Source: Tillus elongatus
Lineage: Eukaryota > Arthropoda > Insecta > Coleoptera > Cleridae
Length of the DNA: 64,000 nt
Assembly: GCA_964006375.1 (NCBI GenBank)
Contig: OZ023269.1
Span: 127,853,309 to 127,917,308 of the forward strand
Direction of reading: 5' to 3'
The notes under the pieces were generated by a model, which searched no databases, was not told the DNA's origin, and worked only from the letters and a program-made list of their open reading frames with translations. Each line of letters starts with the position of its first letter. The first letter of the stretch is position 1. This document shows positions 32,563-46,129 of this stretch, piece after piece. Both the position numbers and the translations under genes were made by a program.

Positions 32563-33364
32563 AAGTGTAAATAATCCTCTGACTATAAGAGTTCGGTGGG
32601 TGAAATGTCCGTTGAGTCTAAAATTGCCTTGTGGTTTATTGGTTCCTCAAAGAGCACTCAAACCCCGATGATAGGTTTAAATTATTTTATAACAGATCAC
32701 CTCTCTCACATGTACACCTTTGCTACCGTAACGAACTTGCTGAGTCAGGGCTTTACATATAACATATGAAACTTAAAATCTAGACCAATTTGCTTAGATA
32801 GTGATTATTTATTAAGCAAGATTGAAATAAATATTTTATTTAAATTAAATATACATTTTCAATAAAACAAAATCCATTTGTTGAAAAATATGAGTTCCAC
32901 ATCCAATGCGTTGGTTTTAATAAAAACGCGAAATGTCACGCTTGAGGTAGCGTAGTCATAAGTACATATATTCTCTGTGTGAGAAACAAAACTTTAGTGC
33001 CGTTTTGTGGCAATATCGGTTTCCGAGGGACCATTCAAGCATTGTTTCCTAACAATAACATTGCTCCTTACAAACCACTGTGAGCGGGACCGACCTCCAA
33101 CCACCTAGCTAACCCCCTCTGTTGGGATCTCTCCTAAAAAAACTATTCAAATGTCACCACCAAATTGATAATTCAATTAAATTCACTCGCTAGTTCAGAT
33201 GTAAGCATGTAAATATTACTGGGAGGTCTTTATTTATTTATTTTAATGATCTGCGGAGACAATTGTACGACAATTCCTTTTCTACTTCCACTTAACATGC
33301 ATTCAATTTGAACCTAACGTACTTTTGCAGCTTGCTCTACAGTGTATTCTTGTATATTTAACAT
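32563..33364. other. Unassigned sequence
   Basis: No domain or shared module seen apart from a possible decayed M terminus near 32720-32745 (TACCGTAACGAACTTGCTG). Confidence 0.45.
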
Positions 33365-33422
33365 CGCTTTGTTTCTGCGACTTTGGCTAATCACTGACAC
33401 CAGAAATCGGTTTAATCTCACC
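33365..33422 (-). mobile_element. SINE body fragment
   Basis: TTTCTGCGACTTTGGCTAAT then CACTGACACCAGA, a diverged piece of the SINE body. Confidence 0.5.
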
Positions 33423-33802
33423 ATTATCATTACCATCACTATCTGAAAGGGATACCGCCTTGTTGTTGTAGCCTCGACTCTTTGTATTTAGTGGTTCTTT
33501 GTCGTTGAAATTTCCGCACCTCGCCAATTAGGCCAGGGTTTCCAGAAGTTTTCTCTTTGATCTGTCGAAAATTAATTAACTATATTTCAAACCTCCATAT
33601 CTTCGAAACGAATAGACCGAAATAAAAAATAAAAAAGCAATGTATGGTGAATCAAAAGCTCGTTTCAACGAGCCATCACATGACGCGTATTCCCATTTGA
33701 AAAAAAATTAGTGATAATACCCCGCTTAGGAGGGTAACGTTTGGGCTATAGCTTTTGCGTCAAAAGTTGTCCGCCTCAGAAGCAAACGTGACGTGATGTA
33801 TA
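33423..33802. other. Unassigned sequence
   Basis: Nothing recognised. Confidence 0.5.
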
Positions 33803-34854
33803 TAGTAGAATCTGGATTTAACGAGGAGTCAAGGGACCAGCAATAATATCTCGTAAAACCCGGATATATTTATATCAGAACTAAGAAGTAACTACAAAAA
33901 AATGTAGGTATGTACATACCTATATGGAAGTGTACAAACTGGACAACCCTCCTGTAACCATTTCCATCAATATTGAAAGTCAACTGTAACTGACTAGTTT
34001 GAATCAACAATTTTATTCGCATTAAAAACACGTCACTGTATATACTGTACATTATTACTTAATCTGAATTTATACACATCAAAAAAGTAGTCTATGATTT
34101 TCATTTATACTCTTCGTTTGTCCTTTTCCTTCTTTTCCAAAAAGTTTTCTATGGAAGTTAATAAATTTAGCTCATTCTCTGAGTTTGCCGTCCTCTCTAA
34201 GCTTCTCGGCGGAATCTTGCAGTGGAACATTGGGCTTTTAGATTCATTGTCCGAATCAGAATCACTTCTTGGGTAGTGTCCAAATTTGCAGCTTTTCAAT
34301 CATCTGGGAATCACCTGAAGTTCCCACAGAATTATCTAAGTTCCATAACCCAGGCACATTCGCTCAGAGGAATGTGATATCCTTCGTCGGCGATATTGTC
34401 GTCAGCAATAAAATCTTCCGAAACGCTTATGAAACATTGGTGCATTCGGGGCTTTTAGATTCGTAGTCCTAATCGGAATCTATTATCACTTCTTTAGTAG
34501 TGTTCAAATTTGCAGCTTCAATTATCTCGGAATCTGTTGGAATACCCGAAGTTCTCACATAATTATCTATGTTCTGGTGATCTATCGCATCTGACACCAA
34601 TTTCATAACCCTAGCCCATTCGCTCAGAGGAATGTCATCGTCTTCGTCGGTGATATCTTTGTCAGCAATAACATCTTTCTAAACGCTTAAATCAACGTTT
34701 TCATTTATATGCTCAAAATGAAAACCAGAGTCCCTGAAACAATTTTGCACCTTTTTTTGTGAAACACTTTCCATGCACGATCAAGGAGACAAATAGCTTC
34801 GAGGACATTTACATCCCATTCTTCTACTTCAATTTTAAAATTATCACTAGTCAC

Positions 34855-35009
34855 TCATGCTTTTTTATTAGCAACATATTTCGCCGGAAAACTCTTTACA
34901 TTTTTAAAACATCTTAGCTTTTGTGCTTTTCCACTAACCAATAGCCTTCGAAACTCAGAATCATCATAATTTACACAAACTAATACATTTAGTTTTTGAA
35001 CGCTTTTTA
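34855..35009 (-). pseudogene. Tigger/pogo transposase core segment
   Basis: The segment from KSVQKL to VANKKA is the part of the DDE_1-type core following the ADQTG motif. It is uninterrupted to 34855, then broken. Confidence 0.75.
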
Positions 35010-35430
35010 GGCAGACCGGTGGCGGGCGCCTGCGCGATCTGACACCAACCGGTACTGTGGTGACTCCCCTTCCCTCCAGGTCGGGACTATCCACTAAACA
35101 CCTCCTTGAAACCTAGAGACGTGGCGGAAACCACTCGCTGGCATTGCTTCACCACGTCCCTAACTATTGTTGTTTTCAAAACATCTACATCCTGTCTTCA
35201 TCCTCCTTTGACTTCATTATTTCTACGATCCCTCTCACCACAGTATTCCACACCCTTTCACTTCCCAGCATATGCTCCACCACATGATCTGCTGTTAAAC
35301 CTCTACCAATATCTTTATACATTTGTTCTCTTATTTGCGACCACCTTGCGCACTCAAAGACCGTATGTTCTGGGGTATCTCCATCACCAAAATACGTAAT
35401 ACAGTCAGTAGCTCTTTCGATAACTTCCAA
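35010..35430 (-). pseudogene. R1-like LINE 3' end nested in Tigger
   Basis: The frame 35430-35185 reads ITYFGDGDTPEHTVFECARW, the Cys/His-rich C-terminal phrase seen after the reverse transcriptase of R1-type LINEs, then EDRM and a stop. A GC-rich 3' region follows to ~35012 (CACCAACCGGTACTGTGG on the plus strand). The boundaries coincide with the gap in the Tigger transposase, so this copy inserted after the Tigger element. Clade call moderate. Confidence 0.65.
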
Positions 35431-35700
35431 CCAACACGTTTTAGTTTTTGAATTTTAGAGTTTTGTCCGGCAACATTTTGTAAAAAAGTCCTGTCTGGTC
35501 TGCATTGAATACATCACATGCCTGATATTCCTCTGATATTTCTCGGAAGTTATTTTGAAGCCAATCAGATGTGACTTATTTACAGATTTCGCTTCCCCAT
35601 AAACTTTTCCTGAATTAATTGAATGTGTCTGTTTAAAAGGAGAAATCCAACTTGCAGAACACTGGAAATTCTCTCCATATCACATTTCTCTACCAAGAGA

Positions 35701-36020
35701 AACAGCTATCTCCTGGAGAAATAGACCCCTTATAGCAATGTTTGCGTAAAACTATTAATGAAATGAAATTAGAAATCTCAATTTCGGTACATAGTTTAGA
35801 TTTAATGATATAAACCCGCGCACCAAATTTTAATACGATAGCTTTGTTATTTCCGGTTATATAACATTTTTCCGAAAGAAAACACAAAATTTTCCGGGGA
35901 AAACTAGTTCGATTTTCGTGATCAACGAACTTATCTAAGCCATTTGCAAAAGGAAGGTACCCACCAAATTTTATTAAAATCACCGATAACTTAAAAATAA
36001 TGGACCGATTTTGCAACAAG
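35701..36020 (-). repeat. Family B mid-section fragment
   Basis: TTTTCCGAAAGAAAACACAA, TAAGCCATTTGCAAAAGGAA and AAAATCACCGATAACTTAAA match the family B mid section in reverse. Confidence 0.6.
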
Positions 36021-37494
36021 CAAGCAACATAACGTGTTTTGGGGTTTTTCGAAATTCTCAACAATTTTCGGGCACATCTTGGTGCAACTGTTTACAATTA
36101 TGTATGAAGGCTACAGGGGGGAAAACAATCTAAGTCGCAGAATTATAGTTCCGACATATTCGTAGTGTTAGATATCAAACCCCATAAAATTGAGGATATG
36201 GAATTAAAGTCTGTGCAAAAATTTTTAAAAGCTTTATTAAATATTATGCATTCTACTTATAAAATCTGCTACTTAACATTATGTTACGTTCTAGAAAAAT
36301 AAAAAAATAACTTCATAGTTCAATAAAAAAAACTAAAGAGCGATCCAAGTCAATAAAAAAAATGAAAAAGGGAAATAAGTCCTTTCTCACAGAACATGTA
36401 AAGAATGTTGACATATTTGTTAAATAAAATAAAGTAAAACTGAATTTATCATTTTTATTTTATTTCGATAAGCAACGAAATCCGTTACACCTGCATGGCT
36501 CCCCTGTTTTAAAGGTGTAGTTTATTATTTAGTAGCATCTTTAATTCGACCGTTTGATTAATTTTTTGCATGTTACCTGACGTGGGAGATCACTAGCACT
36601 ACTGTTATTGTTTTCACTAGCACTCATTATTAACAGAAATAAACCCTTGCTCGTACGATCTTCTCTTTAAAACTACTAATATTATACTAAGTTACAATGA
36701 GATGACATCAAATGATTTGAGCAGTAGTTATTTTTCACACAAGTCATCAGTTTTTATCGTGACATGAAAAGATAAGCAGGTGCATTTATTACACTAAATA
36801 AGGATGATTCTATATTATTTTATGGACTTAGATCTATCTTTCATGCAACGGCATGGACTTGGATCGATTTTCCTTGGTACGGAGAATCTAAATACGCGAG
36901 TTTAGTAGACTTAGAGCTTTATTTGGTAGAATCCATGAACATGCCGTGAAAGAACAGGCCCAAATATATAAGAAAGCATGTACAACTCCTTTTTCATCTT
37001 CGAGTGACTTAGATCGTTTTTCCCCTGTAGTCTTTGTATGTTTAACCAATAAAAATCAAGACAGTATTTTCTTAGAATGGACCCTGTATATGGAATGGAT
37101 CCCAATATTAAAAATCCTGGTATATGAGATATAAAAGTTAGCTAAAATAAGGATAAGGTTATTATTTTTATATTTTTGTACTCAATCCAACATAAATGTT
37201 AGAAATTACGACTTTAAGCAACGGAAATAATAAACAAAGTACTAACTGTAATGTTTATCCCAGTTTTGTGGTGCGAAATTTAATATGTGATGTGAATTCT
37301 TGATGAATAATTTGGACATCTAAGTTTTATGATTGTTTTTAATTTGTAAAGGTATGCTTTATAAATATAAATATAAAAAGTCGCATGTACCAGCTCAAAG
37401 CGTTAACTTTCAGTTTGGAAAATGAAGTGAGATCAGTAACTTTTAGTAATATTTCACTTTTTTGCGCTCTTTAAAAAAATATTATGCCAGGAGC
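36021..37494. other. Unassigned ~1.5 kb
   Basis: AT-rich with no recognised domain, repeat module or RNA gene. It is the longest stretch in the window without a visible transposon and so a candidate for single-copy sequence. Confidence 0.45.
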
Positions 37495-39850
<2,356 letters not shown>

Positions 39851-39990
39851 TGAGCAACATATAAAAACTGAAACTGACTCTGGATATGGGTTCTAGGGGG
39901 CCTAGTTCGCGGTCATTTGAAGACATTTTTTCAAAATTCAAAAATCAGGATCTCTTCATTAGTGATTTAAAAAAAAATCACTAAAAGCGG
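39851..39990 (-). repeat. Family B head fragment
   Basis: GAAACTGACTCTGGATATGG and TCTAGGGGGCCTAGTTCGCG, ending in the AATTCACT-type palindrome remnant. It directly abuts the LINE 5' end. Confidence 0.7.
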
Positions 39991-40059
39991 AGATATATCA
40001 GAAGGTTCAATAAACCTCCGATATTGAAGGGTATACTCATAGGCATCGATCATTTTTCT

Positions 40060-40185
40060 TTGAAATCGATGAAGAGCGGAAGCTACAACGAAATGAAAAA
40101 GGATTTGTCTAGACAGGGAGTCATGACTGTGACGACAAGGCGACAGCGCGTTCAGACTTTAATTCTGATGACGTGACCGTGAAGG
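40060..40185 (+). pseudogene. RTE-like LINE C-terminal fragment
   Basis: Decodes to SGSYNEMKKDLSRQGVM followed by TTRRQ, with a CTGATGACGTGA end; compare 800-890. Confidence 0.45.
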
Positions 40186-41043
40186 CTTCAGAGTAGCTTT
40201 GGCACAATTTAGCAAGTGTCACTTGCGTTGTTATTGTAATGCTAATTTTTCTCCATTGTGAGGTGGTATATTGGTTTTCATTCAAATTAGTGTATAATTG
40301 AGTTAGAAAGAGATTTGATCTGGTCATGAAATTGTCTGCTAAAATTTCATCGAATGAGATAGCACAAATTTCGTCGCTGTTGAATGTTCTCATGAAAACT
40401 TTATAATTTAACGAGTGCATGTGTGTATGTATGTTGCCAAATAGTGTACATTTGGTCCTCTAATAAGTGCCAAAGTTGGAGTGCATGCATATAATGTATT
40501 TATAATAGAAATATTCCAGTTCGCACCACTAACCATATGAATTATTGTAATTTACTTTAAAATGCATGCAATAATTGAAATACTATGTTCCGCTTCTATT
40601 TCAGTTGATTTCAACTTTATCCCGATCTGCTTCAGCCCTAATATTCAATTTATGTGTCTAGTGCATCGTTTCTCGCGTTCGAAACTTTGATTTGTTCCCA
40701 TTTAACTGCCGATTTTCTGTCTCAAACACCAGTCACGAGAAATTCGACCATTGTAAATTGATCCTGTACTCATTTACATATTTTCCTCTCATTATTTTCA
40801 TGTTTCCTGCCGTAGGAAAATTGGCTTGGACGTGGCGGCATCGGAAAAAGATGAGAAGGCGCCAAATTGGCAAAAATAACCTACTTATCTTTCTCAAGCA
40901 GGTTTTGAATTATAATGGATCAAGCCACATGTGTAAAAATTCTAACCACATAGTTTTTTTACCAACGAATTTAGTAATTATTAAAACATTGCAGTTCACA
41001 TAGTTTTTAACGGAAATAATATGTAACCACAGTACATATGCAA
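40186..41043. other. Unassigned sequence
   Basis: Contains a 99-codon minus frame (40420-40121) and a 103-codon plus frame (40692-41003), neither recognised. No repeat module visible. Confidence 0.4.
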
Positions 41044-41165
41044 GTTTATTAAGTGGATATTAGAACCCGTGATGAAAACTGATACAATTTGGAGAACCCA
41101 ATTCATCACAATATAGTTGTCAGACCTGATGATGATCGTTTCGCTAACAAAGTTTCCTTCCTTTT
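41044..41165 (-). mobile_element. Penelope-like terminal repeat fragment
   Basis: TTAGAACCCGTGATGAAAAC, TTTGGAGAACCCAATTCATC and GATGATCGTTTCGCTAAC match the terminal repeat at 58300-58442. The hammerhead is cut in half: the CTGATGA strand and half of helix II are missing. Confidence 0.65.
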
Positions 41166-41336
41166 TTTAGTCTGTTAGCCCCCTATCTGAATTTTACTCG
41201 AACATTCTATCGAATATTGTCAAAAATACATTCATCGGAGTGTCTTTCTGATTGCTATCAAATGGTTGTAAAATGTCCAAACCATATTGTCAAAATATTT
41301 CAGCATTCATTGGAGTATCTACTCTCTTGTGCTCTT

Positions 41337-42545
41337 AATTTTTTATTTATTTTAACAACACACCACGAGGGTTTACAGCCTAAATACTATCGTACCGTGG
41401 GTGTCGACAAGGAGGAAAGAGGCAACTTGTTAATTCTGGACTTAAAGGTTTGGGGGTTTCGAGGTTCGGAGGAGAAGGAAAAACATGTGCCGGCTAGGGA
41501 TTCCCCAACTTGGAAGTCCTCGGGACAAAAGAGCGGGCATAACAAGATGTTCTATGTCTGGTGACCTGGACAGTAAAAGGATGAATTCGCTCTGTTCCCC
41601 TGGTAGATCTGCCTGTGCTGATATCTATGAAAGAGAGAGAGAGAGGTCACCAACGGCACGTCGGTGGGCAAGGGATGGTAGCCTTTGGGTGAGGGTAGGG
41701 TTACCGATGAGACGTATAGCTCTCTTCTGAATGGAGTCCAAAATAGCGAGTGTAGAAGCGGTAACGGCACCTCAGATATAGGAGCAGTATTTGAGCTTTG
41801 GCCTGATTTGTGAAGTATATAAGGTAAAGAGATTAGCTGGTGAAAAGTATTTGCGAGCCCGAAAGAGGAAACCTAATTTCTTAACAGCCGCTTCTGAAAT
41901 TGATGTGACATGTTGGTGCCAATTGAGATTTGGATCCACAGAAATTCCATCGAGTGAAAAGGACGCGTTACTTTGAATAACTTGGTTGTTCATTGTGATG
42001 GGTATAGGGCTGGTGTATCTCTTATGAGATAGAAAGCAAGACTGAGATACTTGGGCTAAAGAGACAGGCTTAAAATATTGTAGTAGTGGAGGGTGCTGTC
42101 GTCCGCGTAACTGTGAAATGTGCTAGAGAGGAGGTCATTGATGTGGAGAAGAAACAAAGTAGGGTCTAAAGTTCCAAGAATGGGTGACAAAGGAAAGGAG
42201 GTCGGCAGTTGATCTGCGCTGACGGAATCCATACTGCCTGTCGTGGATTAGACTGTGTTTTTCAAGAAATTTTAGTAGTTCGGTATTTATATACTTTACC
42301 ATTACTTTAGAGACGACTGAAAAGAGAGAAATAGGCCTGTAGTTGCAATGAAGCGCATTGGATCCCTTCTTGGGGACGGGTTGTACTCGAGCAGGTTTCC
42401 AGTTACTAGGGAATATGCCTCTATTGTAAGATGTCTGAAACAGACGAGTCAAGACAGGAGCGAGTTCTGGTGCGCATTTTTTGAGAACAATTGTTGGGAT
42501 CTCGTCAAGGCCAGAGGCTTTTCTGGTAATAAGAGAAGAGAGCAT
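41337..42545 (-). pseudogene. LINE family A, copy A6 (internally deleted)
   Basis: The 5' side at 42540 reads SSLITRKASGLDEIPTIVLK, then PVPKKGSNALHCNYRPISLF and RQYGFRQRRSTADLLSFVTH. The sequence then jumps from the codons for THSW to the GSALAPTLF region (plus-strand GGTCTAAAGTTCCAAG), losing ~240 nt including the first catalytic Asp. A second deletion removes most of the YADD region. The C-terminal part (KKLGFLFRARKYFSPANLFT) and the 3' end at ~41355 follow, with poly-T beyond it. Confidence 0.85.
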
Positions 42546-43007
42546 CAATAGTTGATATGTCAAATTACGATCATATAAATCAGTACCTGCTCCTGGGTTG
42601 AAATAGCTCCTGTCAACCAATTGCAGCTTCAGTTCAACAAGACGTTTCCTAACAATAATATTGAAAACTTGGAGATAATACATGTCGCCCCAAGCTACCT
42701 CTCCAACCAATCGAATTTTGATCTGTTATGTTCGCTATTTCTTTTTATTATTGGCTTGTATTTAGCATACTAACTGTTTGAAAATTTTCAATGGCTATTG
42801 TACTTAAAAAAAATTAGGCAACAAACTATCTTCGTAAAAAATTATAAAAATCCGCTACTTGGTAACACATGTCTGGCATCGTGTTAAATATTTTTAAAAG
42901 GATTACTAATACATGACCGTTGTAGGATGTAACTGCTGGAGGTTTCATACAAAGAAACATTGTTAGTAAATTAGCTCCTCGAAAAATAAAATAAAATAAA
43001 AAAGGTC
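42546..43007. other. Unassigned flank; open frame joined to LINE A6
   Basis: A frame on the minus strand (42710-42546: VFNIIVRKRLVELKLQLVDR then SYFNPGAGTDLYDRNL) is continuous with the LINE A6 frame but is absent from other family A copies. It is therefore probably the pre-insertion host or transposon sequence. I do not recognise it. Confidence 0.35.
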
Positions 43008-43270
43008 TGGATGCAGCAAGTGCGTTATGGTAGTGAATTTTCATAAAAATGTTTTCAATAGCAAATATGTCTTTTTTTAATGAAAGCAGGCATCAAATTT
43101 GGCTAAATATTTTTTACACAAAATTTTGCTAAAAGAATTCATAAAATTCAAATGATATACCTAATCTGTAATTAAAATTGAAAACAAAATAATTTGTGTG
43201 CACGAAAATCCATTAAAATCTTATTTTCGACGAATTTCGTTTAAAATTACGCGGAAACATTGTTAAGAAA
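43008..43270 (+). repeat. M element, AT-rich variant
   Basis: Starts GTCTGGATGCAGCAAGTGCG and continues with ATGAAAGCAGGCATCAAATT and the AT-rich interior; the distal end is lost. Confidence 0.65.
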
Positions 43271-43284
43271 TTCGACTAAAAAAC

Positions 43285-43552
43285 AAGCGTCTTTTCCATT
43301 CATCCTCTGGTTTTCTTCAAGTCTTGTGATGTTCCTGCTTTCCTGGTTTTCGCAGTTTGCGTTTAGTATACTGAGGACAATAAATGAGAAGCCAAACCTT
43401 GGCAACTTTTCATACAGCATCTTTCTGTAGTTGAAACAGGAATTTTGTCTAAACCCCTGAAGATGGCACGTTAATGTGTTGAAACGCGTAGGGTTTTGAG
43501 AATAAATCAGTCTGTCTGGTAGTATAAAGCCTTTAATTTTCCTTTAACCATT
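43285..43552 (+). mobile_element. Penelope-type terminal-repeat-like insert with hammerhead fold
   Basis: A ~270-bp segment with no similarity to the AT-rich M sequences that flank it on both sides. Its only recognisable feature is the hammerhead-like motif at 43451-43496, of the CTGAAGATGG..GAAACGCGT style common in Penelope-like terminal repeats. No coding sequence. Boundaries are approximate. Confidence 0.5.
43451..43496 (+). ncRNA. Hammerhead-like ribozyme with 6-bp helix I
   Basis: Helix I AAACCC/GGGTTT is perfect. Core CTGAAGA (43457-43463) and GAAA (43481-43484) are intact, and helix III is ACGCGT followed by A (triplet GTA, an allowed NUH site). Helix II GGCAC/GTGTT has two GU pairs and one unpaired T before it. 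Self-cleavage is plausible but unproven. Confidence 0.65.
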
Positions 43553-43554
43553 TA

Positions 43555-44472
43555 TTTCTATTAGTTAATTTTCTTGTACAAAATGTTCTTTTAATAGCGA
43601 ATTTTTTCATAAATCAATTTAATGAATTTTCTTTGAAGATACGCTTGTTGCGAATTTTTGTATGAAAAATTATTCAATGGGAACAATTTTTATACAAAAT
43701 TCATCGAAAATAAGGTTTTAATGGATTTTCGTGCAAACAAATTATTTTATTTTCAATTTTAATTACAGATTAGGTATATGATTTGAATTTGATGTATTCT
43801 TTTTGCAAAATTTTGTGTAAAAAGATATTTAGCCAGTTTTTGTAGAAATGTTTTTGTGCTTCGTAGAAATAATTTTTTTTTAGATGTTTTTATAAAATTT
43901 TGGCAATTAATGATAAATGTTTAAAAAAAATGTTTACGGATTTTCTTGAAAAATTGTTTGCAAATTTTCATGAGATTTTTGTTGTGTCGTCTAAAAAGTT
44001 TTTGTGAAAAGTTATATTTTGGTAGGTGGGTAAATAACTTGAAATGGTTGGTTGGCCAAGAAAATCGGACCAGTTTTTTTTATTTATTTAATTTATTTTT
44101 ATTAGCGCATTTTATTGTGCAAAATGTTATTTTAATAGCGAATTTTTTTATAAATAAATTTAATGAATTTTCTTTGAAGAAACATTTGAGAATTTTTGTA
44201 TGAAAAATATTCAATTGATGGAATGTTTTTGAAATGAATTTCGTCGAAAATAAGGTTTTCATGGATTTTCGTGCAGACAAATTATTTTATTCTCTATTTT
44301 AGTTACGGATTAGGTATGTAATTTGAATTTTATGTGTGCTTTTAGCAAAATTTTGTGTAAAAAAATATTTAGCCGAATTTTATGGCTGATTTCATTAAAA
44401 AAGACATATCTGTCATTAAACATATTTTTATGAAAATTCACTACCATAACGCACTTGCTGCGTCCATACTTT
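43555..44472 (-). repeat. AT-rich M-type composite
   Basis: Two M-variant segments (43555-43860 and 44095-44472) flank a spacer that contains a family-B-like phrase (GGCCAAGAAAATCGGACCAG). The right end is ATTCACTACCATAACGCACT. The same arrangement recurs at 47640-48455. Confidence 0.6.
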
Positions 44473-44488
44473 TTTATAATTATTATTC

Positions 44489-44859
44489 CTAATTACATGT
44501 TGAAACCTCGGTGGTTCAGGGGTAAGAATGTGTGCCTCTGAACCGAAAGGCACTGGGTTCGATCCCAGGCTTCTCCTTTCACTTTTTCAGTACAAACTGT
44601 AACATCAACATCAACCGAGGTTCTGGCATTGTATTTGAGCAAGTTGAATATCTGCACGTTCCGCCTTTCGGTAAAGCCGTCGGTCCCGTGTCCATGCGAT
44701 GTTGGGCACGTTAAAGAACCCCACCCTCCTTACAGAAAGGCAGGGGTTCGGCAAAATTTCCAGGATAGTGAGGTGAAACTGCTCCCTGGCGTCGGTGATT
44801 GGCCATAGTCGCGGCCGACGTTAAAGAAACAAAACACACACACACTAATTACATATTGA
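44489..44859 (+). mobile_element. Full-length tRNA-derived SINE with 15-bp target duplication
   Basis: Element 44504-44844 lies between CTAATTACATGTTGA (44489-44503) and CTAATTACATATTGA (44845-44859). The head 44506-44577 is tRNA-like: A-box-like TGGTTCAGGGGTAAG, B box GGGTTCGATCCCA, and a perfect T-stem CTGGG/CCCAG. The body begins ACATCAACCGAGGTTCTGGC and includes GTCGGTGATTGGCCATAGTC. The tail is a short (CA)n. It would be transcribed by RNA polymerase III and mobilised by a LINE; the partner LINE is not evident. Confidence 0.9.
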
Positions 44860-45744
44860 TGATTTAATTAGGTGTTATGAAATTTACATTTAGAGAGGCG
44901 AGTAATTTAGGTGATCGTAAAATTAATAAAATGACCTGAGAGGAATCGGTAAACGCGCCCTAAATGGATTTCGTGAATGATTTGATTTCGTTAAAGAATG
45001 AAAAGGGTTGTGGTAGAGAGTTTGATATCTTAAATCTCAATTCACAAAAGACAAATTCAGTGTAGCCCCCTGCGATGGAAGCTTGAGTTGGAGCGAACGA
45101 GTGAGCGACTGAACAATTCAACAATCGAACAATTCGAATGCGGTTTGAGTTGGGAAAAGAAAAGACTGCATTGGAGCTCTAATTACTAACATCCGTATTC
45201 CTCAGGTTAATTCAGAAGGTAGAAAACATTAGCAGCGGTATTATGGGTGTTTGGAGGGCAATTCGGGTCGGTTATAGTCGCAATGGGCTAAGCCGGCCAA
45301 CCCGAGCAATCAAAAACATACCAGATTCCAGAAAAAAGCTTATACCGTCCGTAGGAGACTGGTAAATAGGGAATTAAAAGTTACTGTAGTACTGCGCCCC
45401 TTGTGGCCCACTTGCGGCATGACTGAATGGACGTAATACCTCGAAACAACGAAATTCCGCTGCCAACCTTCACTGTGGTCCTACTTCATGCCTCTACCAT
45501 ACTCTCTGACTCTTATTGTCATTTTTATGTCTCCTCTGAAATATTCTTATGCCTTTCTCATTTATTTATAACAATCACCGCCTCTTGAAATACACTGCAG
45601 TTGCAAACTCGCGTTGCACTCGCTGAACTTTTAAACTTTATGTCTCACATAATCGTTTGCCGGGTTTACAGAAAATACGAAGTAAATTTAACGAAATACT
45701 GCTATTGTCCAACCAAATTATGGATAAACATTTGTTAAGAAATT
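44860..45744. other. Unassigned ~0.9 kb
   Basis: No recognised domain or repeat. Base composition of 45050-45480 is more balanced than its surroundings. Confidence 0.45.
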
Positions 45745-46110
45745 ACTTTTAACATGTTTATAGTCTTAAACGCAGAATACGTACAAGGTACTTTTTTGTG
45801 TCCAAATTTCAAAACCTTTGATCCTCTTAATGTTATGCTTATTCATAAATCAGCTTTCCGTCCCATACCATTCTTCACATGTGACTGGCTGTATCTTATC
45901 ATCAGGTCTAAGTTAAAATATTTATTAGTAATAAAAGTATTTTGTCCATCAAATGATTTATTTGCCATCGCGATCTCCTTTCTCAATTGCTTGATACATT
46001 TACCATAATTCGTAATAATACATCCAAGGTACGTGAACATTTCTAATTGTTCGAGTTGTTGGCTATTTAACTTTATATGCCTTTTTGCGATTATATTCTT
46101 ACCTATGATA
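45745..46110 (-). pseudogene. RTE-like LINE fragment
   Basis: Frame 46040-45843 reads MFTYLGCIITNYGKC, LRKEIAMANKSFDGQNTFIT and NKYFNLDL, the same C-terminal block as at 18500-18650. It is a separate, more diverged copy. Confidence 0.65.
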
Positions 46111-46129
46111 TTACAAGTTATATTTTAGT

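Larger units (their letters stand above)
33803..35700 (-). pseudogene. Tigger/pogo-like transposon, transposase split by a LINE
   Basis: One terminus lies at 33803-33897 (TAGTAGAATCTGGATTTAAC). From 35700 down: GWISPFKQTHSINSGKVYGE and VTSDWLQNNFREISEEYQ, then DVFNADQTGLFYKMLPDKTL with the first catalytic Asp. After the LINE insertion at 35010-35430 come KSVQKLNVLVCVNYDDSEF and KLRCFKNVKSFPAKYVANKK, then a deletion. The C-terminal part reads EWDVNVLEAICLLDRAWKVF and an acidic tail that is partly duplicated (34225-34440 and 34450-34690). The remaining catalytic Asp motifs are missing. The far terminus was not found. Confidence 0.8.

Noticed and set aside
41127..41165. Hammerhead ribozyme at the Penelope terminal fragment
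   Set aside because: Only the GAAA side and half of helix II remain; the CTGATGA strand is missing, so no fold is possible.
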